Below are positions 1-8,499 of a DNA stretch of 64,000 bases, one piece after another (position 1 is the first letter of the stretch; every line of letters begins with the position of its first letter). This stretch comes from Clostridium muellerianum (GTDB lineage Bacteria > Bacillota > Clostridia > Clostridiales > Clostridiaceae), in contig NZ_JABBNI010000063.1 of NCBI RefSeq assembly GCF_012926525.1, forward strand, positions 186,001 to 250,000. The letters are read 5' to 3'. The position numbers were made by a program, and so were the translations under genes. The notes under the pieces are model-generated. The model worked only from the letters and a program-made list of their open reading frames with translations, did not search any database and was not told where the DNA came from.

Positions 1-58
1 TTTTATTTTTTTATATTGTTGTAAAATAGTATTTATATATAGAAATGTTATGTAACAC

Positions 59-943
59 TTAGCCTTTAACTCCTGTATCAGCAATACCGTTCATAAACCA
101 TTTTTGAGCTACCACGAATAGTATTAAAAGAGGTAAAACTGTCAATGCACTTGCTGCCATAACTTCAGGCCACTTAACACCATATGCCCCTTGTTGTATG
201 AAGAATTGTCTTAGCCCCATTGTAATTAGGTTTAATTTAGGATCTTTTATAATTAATGATGGCCATAAGTAGGAGTTATAATTACTTACAAAACTCATTA
301 AACCAAATGTTATAAATGAAGGCTTACTTAATGGAACTAATATTCTCCACAAAATCTGCCAGTGAGTTGCACCATCCATTTTTGCTGCTTCAATAAGACT
401 TTTATTTATCTGCATAAAAGCTTGTCTTATAAGAAATATACCAAAGACATTTACAGCATTTGAAATAATTAATCCCGTATAAGTATCAAGCAAATTTAAC
501 TTTGATAATACTACATAACCTGGAACATAAGTTACTGCTGCTGGCAGCATATATGTAGCCATTATTATTGCAAATAATATCTTTTTCCCTAAAAACTCAA
601 GCTGCGTTATAGCATAAGCTATCATAGCTGAATTTACTACTTGTACAATTACTATTGTCAGTGCAGTAAATGTACTGTTGAATATATAAAGATCAAATGG
701 TGCTGAAGTAAAAGCACTTATAAAGTTATGCCACTGTGGTACTTCTGGTATTAATGTTGGTGGAAACTTAAATATCTCATCCTTTGTTTTTAACGCACTG
801 GAGATCATCCATATAAATGGGAATGCCATTAAAAAACTGAATATGATTAATGTTATATGGGATACTATATTTGAAGCTTTTAACTTTAATTTTTTAATTT
901 CTGCTTTTTTCTTTTTTGTTTGTTCTTTTATTGCAATTTCCAT
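59..943 (-). CDS. Carbohydrate ABC transporter permease (MalG/UgpE type)
   Basis: Inner-membrane permease of a binding-protein-dependent sugar or glycerophosphate importer. The 294-residue protein has a basic N-terminal tail followed by about six hydrophobic segments. The cytoplasmic EAA loop that contacts the ATPase reads EAAKMDGA at residues 185-192. The start is supported by GGAGA eight bases upstream. It lies 32 bp downstream of a second permease on the same strand, so the two form the usual heterodimer in one operon. The binding protein and ATPase are not in the window and may lie beyond the left edge. The substrate cannot be read from the sequence; the DeoR regulator upstream fits a sugar or polyol. 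Confidence 0.93.
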   Translation of the reverse strand: MEIAIKEQTKKKKAEIKKLKLKASNIVSHITLIIFSFLMAFPFIWMISSALKTKDEIFKFPPTLIPEVPQWHNFISAFTSAPFDLYIFNSTFTALTIVIVQVVNSAMIAYAITQLEFLGKKILFAIIMATYMLPAAVTYVPGYVVLSKLNLLDTYTGLIISNAVNVFGIFLIRQAFMQINKSLIEAAKMDGATHWQILWRILVPLSKPSFITFGLMSFVSNYNSYLWPSLIIKDPKLNLITMGLRQFFIQQGAYGVKWPEVMAASALTVLPLLILFVVAQKWFMNGIADTGVKG

Positions 944-975
944 ACTTATTTTCTCCTATCCTTTATTCTTAATAA

Positions 976-1857
976 TTAATAATGAACCCATTTACGTGAC
1001 ATAGTAAATTGCAGCAATGACAATACAGCTATAATAATTAACAAAATAGTCGCTGCAGCTGTTGCTTCACCCATATTAAAGTGTTCAAATGCTGATTGAT
1101 AATACATGTATAATAACGTTCTTGTACTTCCTGCTGGTCCACCTTGTGTCATAACCTGTATTTGGTCATATGCCTGAAGAGCATTTATAGTATTTATAAT
1201 TACTATGAAAAATGTAGTTGGTGAAATCATAGGGAGTGTTACATTCTTAAATTTTTGCCATGAAGATGCACCATCAATTGAAGCTGCTTCATATAATTCG
1301 CTTGGAACTTTTTGTAACGCTGCCATGTAAAATATCATTGTCCATCCTATGCTTTTCCATACAGTTACAATAATAACCGCAGGCATTGCCCATGATGAAC
1401 TTTGAAGCCATTGAGTCTTTGGAAGATGAAGTAATGCTAGAACATAGTTTGCAAGTCCTGCTCTTGGCTCAAAAATCCATGCCCAAACTATTGAAACTGC
1501 AACAGTAGGGGTAATCCACGGTGAGAATAAGATTGTTCTATATATTTCCATACCCTTAAGTTTTTTATTTAATATTAAAGCTAGTGCCAGCCCTCCTATA
1601 ATTGTAGGAATTACTGTGCCAATAGAAAAGTAGACTGTATTAAATAATGCCTTGTAAAAATCTCTATTGTTAAATAAATTAATGTAATTTTCTAATCCAA
1701 CAAAATCACATTTCGGACTCATGTAGTCCCAATTTGTGAAGCTTATGTAAACCGAGTTGATCATTGGCCAAACCCAAAACACTACAAGTGGTATTAATGC
1801 TGGAAGTGAATAAAGTAATGCCAGTGATGTACTGTTTTTTATTACTGATTTTTTCAA
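976..1857 (-). CDS. Carbohydrate ABC transporter permease (MalF/UgpA type)
   Basis: Partner permease of the downstream MalG/UgpE-like protein. It has 293 residues and about six membrane segments. The EAA loop reads EAASIDGA at residues 190-197 and is followed by the family's usual LP(M/L)ISP stretch. An AGGTATC-type ribosome site precedes the start. It is the first gene of the visible operon. The 226-bp leader up to the DeoR gene contains three 10-bp direct repeats (1981-2010) that are likely regulator contacts. Which sugar is transported is unknown. Confidence 0.93.
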   Translation of the reverse strand: MKKSVIKNSTSLALLYSLPALIPLVVFWVWPMINSVYISFTNWDYMSPKCDFVGLENYINLFNNRDFYKALFNTVYFSIGTVIPTIIGGLALALILNKKLKGMEIYRTILFSPWITPTVAVSIVWAWIFEPRAGLANYVLALLHLPKTQWLQSSSWAMPAVIIVTVWKSIGWTMIFYMAALQKVPSELYEAASIDGASSWQKFKNVTLPMISPTTFFIVIINTINALQAYDQIQVMTQGGPAGSTRTLLYMYYQSAFEHFNMGEATAAATILLIIIAVLSLLQFTMSRKWVHY

Positions 1858-1980
1858 TTTTCCCTTGATACCTCCTAATTTTTGCTTTTCTGTCTTTCGT
1901 TATCTGCTACACCTTTATATTATTGATTTCATGTTTAGTTATTATTACATCTATGTTAAATTTAAGTTAAACACGGAAAA

Positions 1981-2010
1981 AACATGCAAAAACACGCAAA
2001 GATGTGCAAA
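1981..2010. promoter_or_regulatory. Three 10-bp direct repeats, candidate DeoR operator
   Basis: Three consecutive units, aacatgcaaa, aacacgcaaa and gatgtgcaaa, repeat GCAAA at exactly 10-bp spacing, so the sites face the same side of the helix. Similar GCAAA and ATGTTTC words occur ahead of the DeoR gene (about 2870-2900). Their position upstream of the permease operon, between it and a DeoR-family gene, suggests that this regulator binds both places. This is inferred from layout only. Confidence 0.5.
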
Positions 2011-2050
2011 TGTAGAAATGGATAGAAATAAATAGAGATACTGAAAATAA

Positions 2051-2075
2051 AAAAACCAGCATTGTGCTGGTTTTT
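2051..2075 (-). terminator. Rho-independent terminator after the DeoR gene
   Basis: Perfect inverted repeat with arms AAAAACCAGCA and TGCTGGTTTTT around a 3-base loop, T-rich on both strands. It lies just downstream of the regulator's stop codon and separates it from the ABC operon. Confidence 0.85.
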
Positions 2076-2083
2076 GCAAAAGT

Positions 2084-2848
2084 TTATTCATTTGTTATTT
2101 CGATTCCAAACTCTTTATATTTATCTAATACTTTTTTATTTAATTTGGAATCTGTAATTATTGCATCAATCTCATCAAAACTTGCTGCTTTTAGTAAGGA
2201 TACTACATCAAACTTGCTACTATCAGCAACAACTATCACTTGTTGAGCTCTTTCCATCATTTTTCTTTTTATTTGTAACTCTCCAAGCCCATAGTCAGTT
2301 AATTCCTCATTAATTGATATTCCACTCATACTTATAAAAGCAGTATCTATGTGAAAATTTTTTATAAAGTTTTCTGCTAGATTTCCAACTATACATAATT
2401 CTTCTTGTCTTAACAAACCACCTGTTAGTATTATGTTATATTTTTCCTTATTACAAAATTCCATTGCTATTAATAAGGAATTTGTAATAATTGTTAATTT
2501 ATCAAATTTATTTTTCATTGCTTTTGCTATTTCATGATTAGTCGTACTTACATCCATTGCAATAGATTGCCCTTCTTTGATATACCTACATGCAATTTCA
2601 CCAATTTCCTTTTTTTCCTCTATATGTTTAGTTTCTCTTTCAGTAAAGTGAAGCTCCTTACTGTTAGTTTTCTCCAATACAGCACCACCATATACTCTCT
2701 TAAGCAATCCTTCTTTCTCAAGGGATTCTAAATCTCTTCTTACTGTATCTATAGATACATTAAAAAGTTTAGTAAGCGCTGAAACTTTAATAGATTTTTC
2801 CTGATTTAACATTTTTAATATTTTGGCATACCTATCTTGAGCTAACAA
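2084..2848 (-). CDS. DeoR-family transcriptional regulator
   Basis: Sugar-phosphate-responsive repressor of 254 residues, the family's normal length. Residues 6-58 form the winged helix, including the family stretch STDTVRRDLE-like (here SIDTVRRDLESLE) and GLLKRVYGGA. The C-terminal part is the DeoRC sensor fold related to sugar-phosphate isomerases (TGGLLRQEE, then DTAFISMSGIS and VVADSSKF). It lies immediately upstream of the ABC permease operon on the same strand but is separated from it by a terminator. It probably controls that operon through the repeats at 1981-2010. Confidence 0.93.
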   Translation of the reverse strand: MLAQDRYAKILKMLNQEKSIKVSALTKLFNVSIDTVRRDLESLEKEGLLKRVYGGAVLEKTNSKELHFTERETKHIEEKKEIGEIACRYIKEGQSIAMDVSTTNHEIAKAMKNKFDKLTIITNSLLIAMEFCNKEKYNIILTGGLLRQEELCIVGNLAENFIKNFHIDTAFISMSGISINEELTDYGLGELQIKRKMMERAQQVIVVADSSKFDVVSLLKAASFDEIDAIITDSKLNKKVLDKYKEFGIEITNE

Positions 2849-3029
2849 AATTTCACCTACTTTAATTGTATTTTTGCGTTATGTTTCATGTTTCTGCATA
2901 TTTCTACCTCAATTATATACAAATATACTAGCAATAACAATACATAAAACTTATTCTCAATAACTTATTAATTTTTCAATTGTTTTGGAATCTTTCCTTA
3001 TCATCTTGAATAACATCTTCATCCGAATA

Positions 3030-3155
3030 TTAACCCCACGGAATTTTCTTTATTTTTAATGTATATATAAAATCATTTAAAGATAATTCTGCAATTTCCG
3101 CTGCTCTATCAATAGAAACTGTTTTTGCTATAAATAAGCTAATAGCTATGGATTA
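3030..3155 (-). pseudogene. Remnant of a UPF0175-family protein
   Basis: A minus-strand reading frame ending at 3030 encodes about 38 residues including VSIDRAAEIAELSLNDF and a final KIPWG. This matches the helix-turn-helix-like core of UPF0175 small proteins, often found as antitoxins. The frame is closed upstream by a stop and has no start codon, so only the C-terminal half remains. The stretch from 2849 to 3029 shows no gene. Confidence 0.5.
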
Positions 3156-3220
3156 ACCAAATTACCTATACAAATGATCACAATGCTACTAATATACTTA
3201 AAGAGATTAATGTGGTATGG

Positions 3221-3370
3221 TTACTCCAACACTATACCTTTTAAATATTCCATAAACTCATTCTTAAGTTCAAATTTTCTTAAAGCGTACTCTACTGTTG
3301 CTTCTAAAAATCCTAATTTATCTCCAACATCATATCTTCTATCTTCAAATTTATAAGCACCGATAATCTT
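3221..3370 (-). pseudogene. C-terminal fragment of UTP-glucose-1-phosphate uridylyltransferase
   Basis: Reading the minus strand gives about 49 residues including RRYDVGDKLGFLEATVEYAL and KNEFMEYLKGIV, the conserved C-terminal end of GalU, the enzyme that makes UDP-glucose. The rest of the roughly 290-residue gene is missing. The neighbouring glycosyltransferase gene ends 11 bp away, so the fragment was probably left behind when that gene arrived or the region was deleted. It is not functional. Confidence 0.8.
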
Positions 3371-3380
3371 TTATATAAAT

Positions 3381-4613
3381 TTAATAATTTAATATAAAAT
3401 CAGCAGCTTTAGCCGCACCGCCGCAGCTTTTTATTTTGTCTGAGTATATCTTGAGATTTTGTTTAAATGCATTGTCTTTAATAATTTCTCTGCATGTTTT
3501 TAAAAGAAATTCCTTATTAAAATTATTTATGCCTGGATTTAATGCACAGTCTATTTCAGAAGCTTTTTCAGCATTAAAATAACGTTCGAAATGTTTTCCA
3601 GGAAAAATAATTGAAAGCACTTCATTTTCAATGCATTGTACAGTGGTATTTTGACCACCGTGATGAATAGCTATATCTGTCATTTTTATAACCTTATCTG
3701 ATGGAACCATATTCATAAAGTGTACATTACTACTATTAGAACTCTCATTGCTTTTAAATCCAGAGTTTCCTCCTGCTGTAACTATAACATCAAATTCTGA
3801 ACCTGAAAATGTATCTAAAATCACCTTTTGATATACATCCGGCTTTATTTCACCAGCACTTAAATATACGTATATTAGTGGACGTTTCTTTTCAAAGTTA
3901 AACTCTGATTTTATAAAATTCTCAGGTGTTACTGAGCCTAAAAATATGTATTTTGAGCTGTCTTTTAAATCCTCTAGTTCAGGTATGCTTGGAATGAAAA
4001 CTTTGCTGCAGTTATAGTCTTGATTAAGTTCACTTATGTTTTCTATAGTTTTTAAATTTAAATTCTTTAAGAGTTCATTATAATTTTCTGCATATCCGTA
4101 TTCAGTTTTATTAGAAAATCCAAAATAAGAAAAATCTTTCCTGCCTGGAGTACCACCTGTACAAAAATAAGGTATGTCCATTTTCTTTGCAACTATAGGC
4201 ATTACTGTTTCAAATTCTCCGAATATCAAATCTGGTTTAAAACTCTGTACTAACTCCATTTCTTCTTTAAAGGTATTTTTTATATATTCCTTAGAAATAA
4301 GACCTTTTAGTCTTATTACATCGCATACACTGCTGATAGAGAAATTAGGTTGTGATGAATTGCCTTTATTATCATTATTGCCACCTTGCTGTAACAACTT
4401 TTGTACATCGAACTTAGGTTTATACCCTTGTACCACTTCATATCCACAAGATGTGGCATAATCTGCTTCTCTTCCTGCAGCTCTAAATATTATTTTGCAG
4501 TCTTTCTGTCTTTTTTTTATTTCATCTGCTATGGCAATTAATCTAGTTATACTTCCTAAAGCTTCAATAGCGGCTATTCCAGGGGTAAATAATATTTTTT
4601 TCAAATTAACCAT
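3381..4613 (-). CDS. GT1-family (MGT/UGT-like) glycosyltransferase
   Basis: Predicted soluble two-domain (GT-B fold) transferase of 410 residues that uses an activated sugar to modify a small molecule or lipid. The N-terminus (FTPGIAAIEALGSITRLIAIA) is the acceptor domain. The donor-binding signature of the UDP-glycosyltransferase/macrolide-transferase family is in the C-terminal half: VHFMNMVPSDKV, then DIAIHHGGQNTTVQCI, where HHGG contacts the nucleotide sugar. It stands alone, with a large palindrome 121 bp upstream of its start. Acceptor and sugar are unknown. Beside it is a galU fragment, which once could have supplied UDP-glucose. Confidence 0.8.
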   Translation of the reverse strand: MVNLKKILFTPGIAAIEALGSITRLIAIADEIKKRQKDCKIIFRAAGREADYATSCGYEVVQGYKPKFDVQKLLQQGGNNDNKGNSSQPNFSISSVCDVIRLKGLISKEYIKNTFKEEMELVQSFKPDLIFGEFETVMPIVAKKMDIPYFCTGGTPGRKDFSYFGFSNKTEYGYAENYNELLKNLNLKTIENISELNQDYNCSKVFIPSIPELEDLKDSSKYIFLGSVTPENFIKSEFNFEKKRPLIYVYLSAGEIKPDVYQKVILDTFSGSEFDVIVTAGGNSGFKSNESSNSSNVHFMNMVPSDKVIKMTDIAIHHGGQNTTVQCIENEVLSIIFPGKHFERYFNAEKASEIDCALNPGINNFNKEFLLKTCREIIKDNAFKQNLKIYSDKIKSCGGAAKAADFILNY

Positions 4614-4733
4614 CTCCTAATTAAATTTTTCTTATCCCATTTATGAAAAAATCTATAAATGACATAATTTTATATTTTAGTTCGTTAGCTATATTTAAAG
4701 ACAAACCTCCTAAATAATAATGTAACATACACT

Positions 4734-4778
4734 AATATATAATAGACTACTATAAAGTATAGTAGTCTATTATATATT
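4734..4778. promoter_or_regulatory. 45-bp perfect palindrome upstream of the glycosyltransferase
   Basis: Two perfectly complementary 21-bp arms, containing TAATAGACTACTATA, surround a 3-base centre. The arms are AT-rich and lack a T-tract, which is unlike a normal terminator. The position between the 184-residue gene and the glycosyltransferase fits an operator for a dimeric TetR- or MarR-like repressor. It could instead end transcription of the upstream gene. Confidence 0.5.
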
Positions 4779-4827
4779 TGTCAATATAGAATTTGGTAAA
4801 CTTCCTGCTGCACTTAACTTTCTTGTA

Positions 4828-5382
4828 TTAATGTTTACTTTTCCACTCTTCATATGCTTTTCTTATAAACTCTAAAGTATCTTCCTGTTCCTTTAAGAGA
4901 CTACCATCTGCAATCAATAGTTTCGTATTCTCTGGTATAAAAGCTTCTTCTGTTTGATAATTATAGCTAGTTTTAAAATATTCATGAGGCATTCTCTTTG
5001 CTACTCTTTCTGTTACCTTTACACCAGCTTCTCTTAACATTTTTATATAAATATTACCTTCACTATTTAGCGCATCATTCTCTGCAAGAGTAATTATTGC
5101 TTCTAGAAGACAAATTAGTTGTTCTCTCGTTGCATAGATTGGAGAAATATGTGCATCTTTTAACTGCTCTAAATTTGCATATAATTCATGAGCTAATTGG
5201 AACAAAGGTAACTCCTCTTCTGGATGCCCTTTCTCAATTGGATTCTTTATAAGATCTAGATAAGGATAATTAAGAATCTGAAGCCCAATTTGTATCTCAT
5301 TTCTTTCCTTTGCTAAAATACATACACTAGCTGCATAACCCATAAGTCTTTTTTTAATTGTTTCACACATATCTTTATTCAT
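4828..5382 (-). CDS. Hypothetical protein, 184 residues
   Basis: I do not recognise the family. The protein is soluble, rich in helix-forming residues and acidic, with no signal peptide, membrane segment or metal-binding cluster. The start (MNKDMCETIKKRL) is preceded by GGAAGAGA. It is followed by the large palindrome at 4734-4778 and preceded by 146 bp without genes. Codon use and length look like a real gene. Confidence 0.6.
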   Translation of the reverse strand: MNKDMCETIKKRLMGYAASVCILAKERNEIQIGLQILNYPYLDLIKNPIEKGHPEEELPLFQLAHELYANLEQLKDAHISPIYATREQLICLLEAIITLAENDALNSEGNIYIKMLREAGVKVTERVAKRMPHEYFKTSYNYQTEEAFIPENTKLLIADGSLLKEQEDTLEFIRKAYEEWKSKH

Positions 5383-5528
5383 TTATATCTCTTCCTTTAC
5401 TAAAAAAATGTAATTGTTGTATCTTCAATTTATTTGAATTTCTCATTTAATACTACACATTAATATATTGCTTATATAAAAATTCAAGTATTATTGAATT
5501 TCAAATTTTGCTCTCAGAAATTGTTTCC

Positions 5529-6547
5529 TTAAATATTTAGCTTATATGTCCCTGAGCCAAGTCCTCCAATTTTACGAACTATATAATCTTGTACACTTCC
5601 CAATGAATAATGATTATACGATATTATATTTCTATTTCCATTTGGTTTAATAGCATCCCAACATTCCCATATAGTTGTTGCCCCTTGATTTACCATATAC
5701 AACCATGATGGACATTCTTCTTGTAGTAAAAGTTTATATGCTATATCTTTTTCACCATAGTTAGTTAATACATCTAATAGAATTGGTGTTCCTAAGAATC
5801 CAGTATCTAATCTGTTACCATTTTCCTTAATCTTAAATATAAGTCTATCTATAAATTTCTTATTTGCTTTGTCATTACCCATTTTAAAATGAGCTGCTAA
5901 CGCATACAATCCTTGCAAATCATTTAAAATATTGCCTTTACCTCAACAATTCCAGATATATTTCTACCAAAATCAAGTACAATATCACCTTGCGGTGTTT
6001 TTATTATTTGATTAAACTTTATTCTTTCAATGCATTTTATAGACTCAGCTTCATCAGCTTTTAGCATTTCATATCCATAATCCCTTTCATAAACCTTAAA
6101 AAATTCTCTTTCTTTTTCTATGTGATTTTGTTTTTCTCCAATAAATAAATCTGAATACTCTATTTCCCCTGTATAGGCTGCAAATGAATTATCTGTTCCT
6201 ATAATTGTTTTTTCTCCATCTAAATATTCAATTTCTTTTGGATCTTGATGGTATGAAAATATTTTTTCCATGTTAAATTTTTCTTTAATTGATTTAACCT
6301 CAATATCTGCTTCAATCCATTTTCCAACCCAATCTTGTAAATGAATTAATCCAACTTCGAAACTGTTGAATTCACTTTCAGAAACTTCATTATAATTATT
6401 CCATACACTTACTTTCCAAAAATATTCTTTTCTACTCTCAAGAGCTTGTCCCCTATAAGGAATGTTTATAGAATTATTACTTACAACCTTTCCTGTTTGC
6501 CATATTATTTCTTGCTCGGAATTTATTAATTTTATCTCATAAGCTGT
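5529..6547 (-). pseudogene. Decayed GH78 alpha-L-rhamnosidase
   Basis: Two frames carry opposite ends of a rhamnosidase, an enzyme that removes rhamnose from plant glycans. The N-terminal part (6547 to 5924) reads NIPYRGQALESRKEYFWKVS and later PQGDIVLDFGRNISG, the N-terminal and concanavalin-like domains. It then jumps frame at about 5925 into the C-terminal lid (LDTGFLGTPILLDVL, VNQGATTIWECWDAI). The catalytic (alpha/alpha)6 barrel and its acidic residues between these parts are deleted, and the 5' end is also cut by a stop at 6548. An intact enzyme would be roughly 900 residues. It is not functional. Confidence 0.85.
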
Positions 6548-6556
6548 TTAATTCTT

Positions 6557-6724
6557 CAAAACATTAAACTTAAGCAAGCATGTTTTTATTTATCTAAAAC
6601 AAATCTTTCTGTACAAGAAATTATTGAAAAAGTAGGATATTCAGGATCAAGTCATTTTTATCATATTTTCAAGAAAAACTTTACTCTTACACCAAATGAA
6701 TATAGAAAACAAGTACAAAAATAA
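6557..6724 (+). pseudogene. C-terminal HTH fragment of an AraC-family regulator
   Basis: A plus-strand frame gives 55 residues with SVQEIIEKVGYSGSSHFYHI and FKKNFTLTPNEYRKQ, the second helix-turn-helix and closing motif of AraC/XylS activators. There is no upstream part; it abuts the broken rhamnosidase at about 6548. AraC regulators commonly sit beside GH78 genes, so both are likely remnants of one plant-sugar locus. Confidence 0.8.
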
Positions 6725-6759
6725 CCCATGAAAATCCAAATTTTAGATTTCCGTGGGTT
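6723..6759 (-). terminator. Hairpin after the ferredoxin gene
   Basis: Inverted repeat AACCCA...TGGGTT with a longer imperfect stem (GAAAATC/GATTTCC). On the minus strand it is followed by TTATTTTTG, which fits termination of the transporter-ferredoxin transcript. The 6760-6881 interval holds no recognisable gene. Confidence 0.55.
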
Positions 6760-6881
6760 TCATGATTTATTACCTGTGAAGGCTGTTCAAGCCATCTATT
6801 AGCAATCAAAATATCTGTAGGGTCTTCTGGGGCAATTCCATACATTCATCCAAACACTTCAGATAAAGAGATTTCATACTA

Positions 6882-7061
6882 TTATCTTATTGCATGCTTG
6901 TGGCATACCGAAATACACATGCCGCAATTATTACATAAGCTTATGTCAATGTATCCAACTTCATCAATTATGGTAATAGCCTCCATAATACATGTATTTT
7001 CACATTTTCTACAGCCAACACATCTTTCAGCATCAATTTGCAAAGATTTTTTATTTTCCAT
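6882..7061 (-). CDS. Small 2[4Fe-4S] ferredoxin-type protein
   Basis: 59-residue iron-sulphur protein. It has two cluster motifs: CVGCRKCENTC (residues about 14-24) and CNNCGMCISVC further on. In each, the three closely spaced cysteines plus one distant cysteine bind one [4Fe-4S] centre for low-potential electron transfer. The second motif ends CHKHAIR rather than the usual C-P, a small departure. AGGGGG lies nine bases before the start. It begins 12 bp after the TDT transporter's stop, so the two are cotranscribed. A role with the transporter is not obvious. Confidence 0.85.
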   Translation of the reverse strand: MENKKSLQIDAERCVGCRKCENTCIMEAITIIDEVGYIDISLCNNCGMCISVCHKHAIR

Positions 7062-7073
7062 AAGTACCCCCTA

Positions 7074-8024
7074 TTATTTTACATAACCTTTAGAATCTAG
7101 TATAGTACTATTCTTTGGCAAAAGAAATTCAATATATCTAATTAATACATATAATGTTAAGGCAACCCCTACTACCTCTTGGAATCTAACCAAATATCGT
7201 AATACTGAAATAGTGTGTCCAGACTTAATTAAAAATCCATTTGTAAGCTTCATTCCTATACCGCTTATTATAAGCGGAAATGTAAATGCTGAATAACTTG
7301 GATAGAACTTTAATCTCAAAAGTTTAAATAGCATAATAATAACTGCTACATACATAATAATTGATAATATTGTTAAAAAACATACTATTTCCATGTTTTT
7401 TGTTTTAAATGAACTCATATATCCTGCTAATAATATACTTGCAGGTGCTGAAAATATAGCAAGAGTCGGTAATGTTTGCTCTGCCATTTCCTTAACTATC
7501 ATAACCCTATAAATAACTATTGGTAAAAGTATTAAATAAGTTACAAATCCAAACCAAAAGGCTACTTGTCCCACACTTACCATTTCAAAAGTAGGAGCTG
7601 TTACGCTAGTAGCAGCTATACCAATATAAACTATAAACCAAGTTGGAAATACTTGTTTAACTTTAAAATTAAACACAAATTTCTTGGTAAACCACAAGAT
7701 TAATATAATATGCAGAGCGACTCCTATAATCCATATTATGTAAGCTAATAATGCCGCATATAGTTTTAGATAAGTTGATAATACCATGATTCCCATAGTT
7801 AGTGTAGGAAATGTACTAGCTATTACAGGATTATCCAAACTCTCTGCTACACTCTTAGGATACTTTACAATTTTTATAATCATTAGGATAAGTAATACTG
7901 TTGATACTATACCAAATATATTACGGTATACTTCTCCATATGATTGTACAAGATTACCTGTTGCTGCTAATCCTAGTATAAGCCCTACTATAGGAACTGG
8001 ATACTTTTTAAAAATTTCACTCAC
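7074..8024 (-). CDS. TDT/SLAC1-family transporter (TehA-like)
   Basis: Polytopic membrane protein of about 316 residues with roughly ten hydrophobic helices, the size and pattern of the tellurite-resistance/dicarboxylate transporter family, whose members carry C4-dicarboxylates, sulfite or anions. Family-like stretches include PIVGLILGLAATGN near the N-terminus and PASILLAGYMSSF later. I place the start at a GTG (8024), nine bases after GGGGAGG; an ATG at 8042 lies upstream of that ribosome site and is less likely. A ferredoxin gene follows directly. The substrate is not determined. Confidence 0.8.
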   Translation of the reverse strand: MSEIFKKYPVPIVGLILGLAATGNLVQSYGEVYRNIFGIVSTVLLILMIIKIVKYPKSVAESLDNPVIASTFPTLTMGIMVLSTYLKLYAALLAYIIWIIGVALHIILILWFTKKFVFNFKVKQVFPTWFIVYIGIAATSVTAPTFEMVSVGQVAFWFGFVTYLILLPIVIYRVMIVKEMAEQTLPTLAIFSAPASILLAGYMSSFKTKNMEIVCFLTILSIIMYVAVIIMLFKLLRLKFYPSYSAFTFPLIISGIGMKLTNGFLIKSGHTISVLRYLVRFQEVVGVALTLYVLIRYIEFLLPKNSTILDSKGYVK

Positions 8025-8160
8025 TAAATTATTCCTCCCCATATATATTATAATTTACATTCCTATAGGCTCATTGATTTCATTTAATTTACATATAGAC
8101 TATATATGATCTATGTACTTTATGTTCTACTACTTTACATAATCTTTTATAACTTTTAAT

Positions 8161-8247
8161 TCATTTGCCCATTTCTTTAACAACTTTCACTGTTGTATCA
8201 GTGGGACTAAAATAAAGTAAATTTAATTGTTTATCCACAATAACCAT
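8161..8247 (-). pseudogene. Truncated, frameshifted remnant of an EFR1/flavodoxin-like protein
   Basis: A 28-residue frame contains LYFSPTDTTVKVVKEM, resembling the FMN-binding N-terminus (YFSPTGTT) of the EFR1 family of flavodoxin-ferredoxin fusions. It stops early. The next frame continues with KWANELKVIKDYVK, which looks like the same protein after a one-base shift. The rest is missing. From 8248 to 8447 nothing else is visible. Confidence 0.45.
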
Positions 8248-8447
8248 TTCCTATATAAAAGTTTCAAATTATTCTTAAAATAAGTTAATTATATTATAGC
8301 TAATTTATTATTAGGTATGTGTTTTTAGTATAATACTAACCTAAATATAATTAAGACGTCTTATCTTACGATTGTGACTTAATAATATTAAAATTATACC
8401 ACGTTTTCTATATACTTTCATATTTCTCTGATACGGTAATATGTATT

Positions 8448-8491
8448 GTGGTTTTCAATGGTGGAGGCGAAGCACGGTAGGCGAAATCCAC
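8448..8491. repeat. Attachment-site copy A (ssrA 3'-end-like)
   Basis: Contains TTCAATGGTGGAGGCGA, identical to the 3' end of the tmRNA gene plus its downstream bases, with the core TGGTGGAGGCGA at 8459-8470. It is flanked by near-complementary GTGGTTTTC and GAAATCCAC. It is the outermost copy, so it is probably the chromosome-side junction of the whole tandem array. Confidence 0.8.
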
Positions 8492-8499
8492 TATACCAT

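Noticed and set aside
6898-7086. 62-residue plus-strand frame
   Set aside because: It is the antisense of the ferredoxin gene, whose cysteine motifs and ribosome site are clear on the minus strand.
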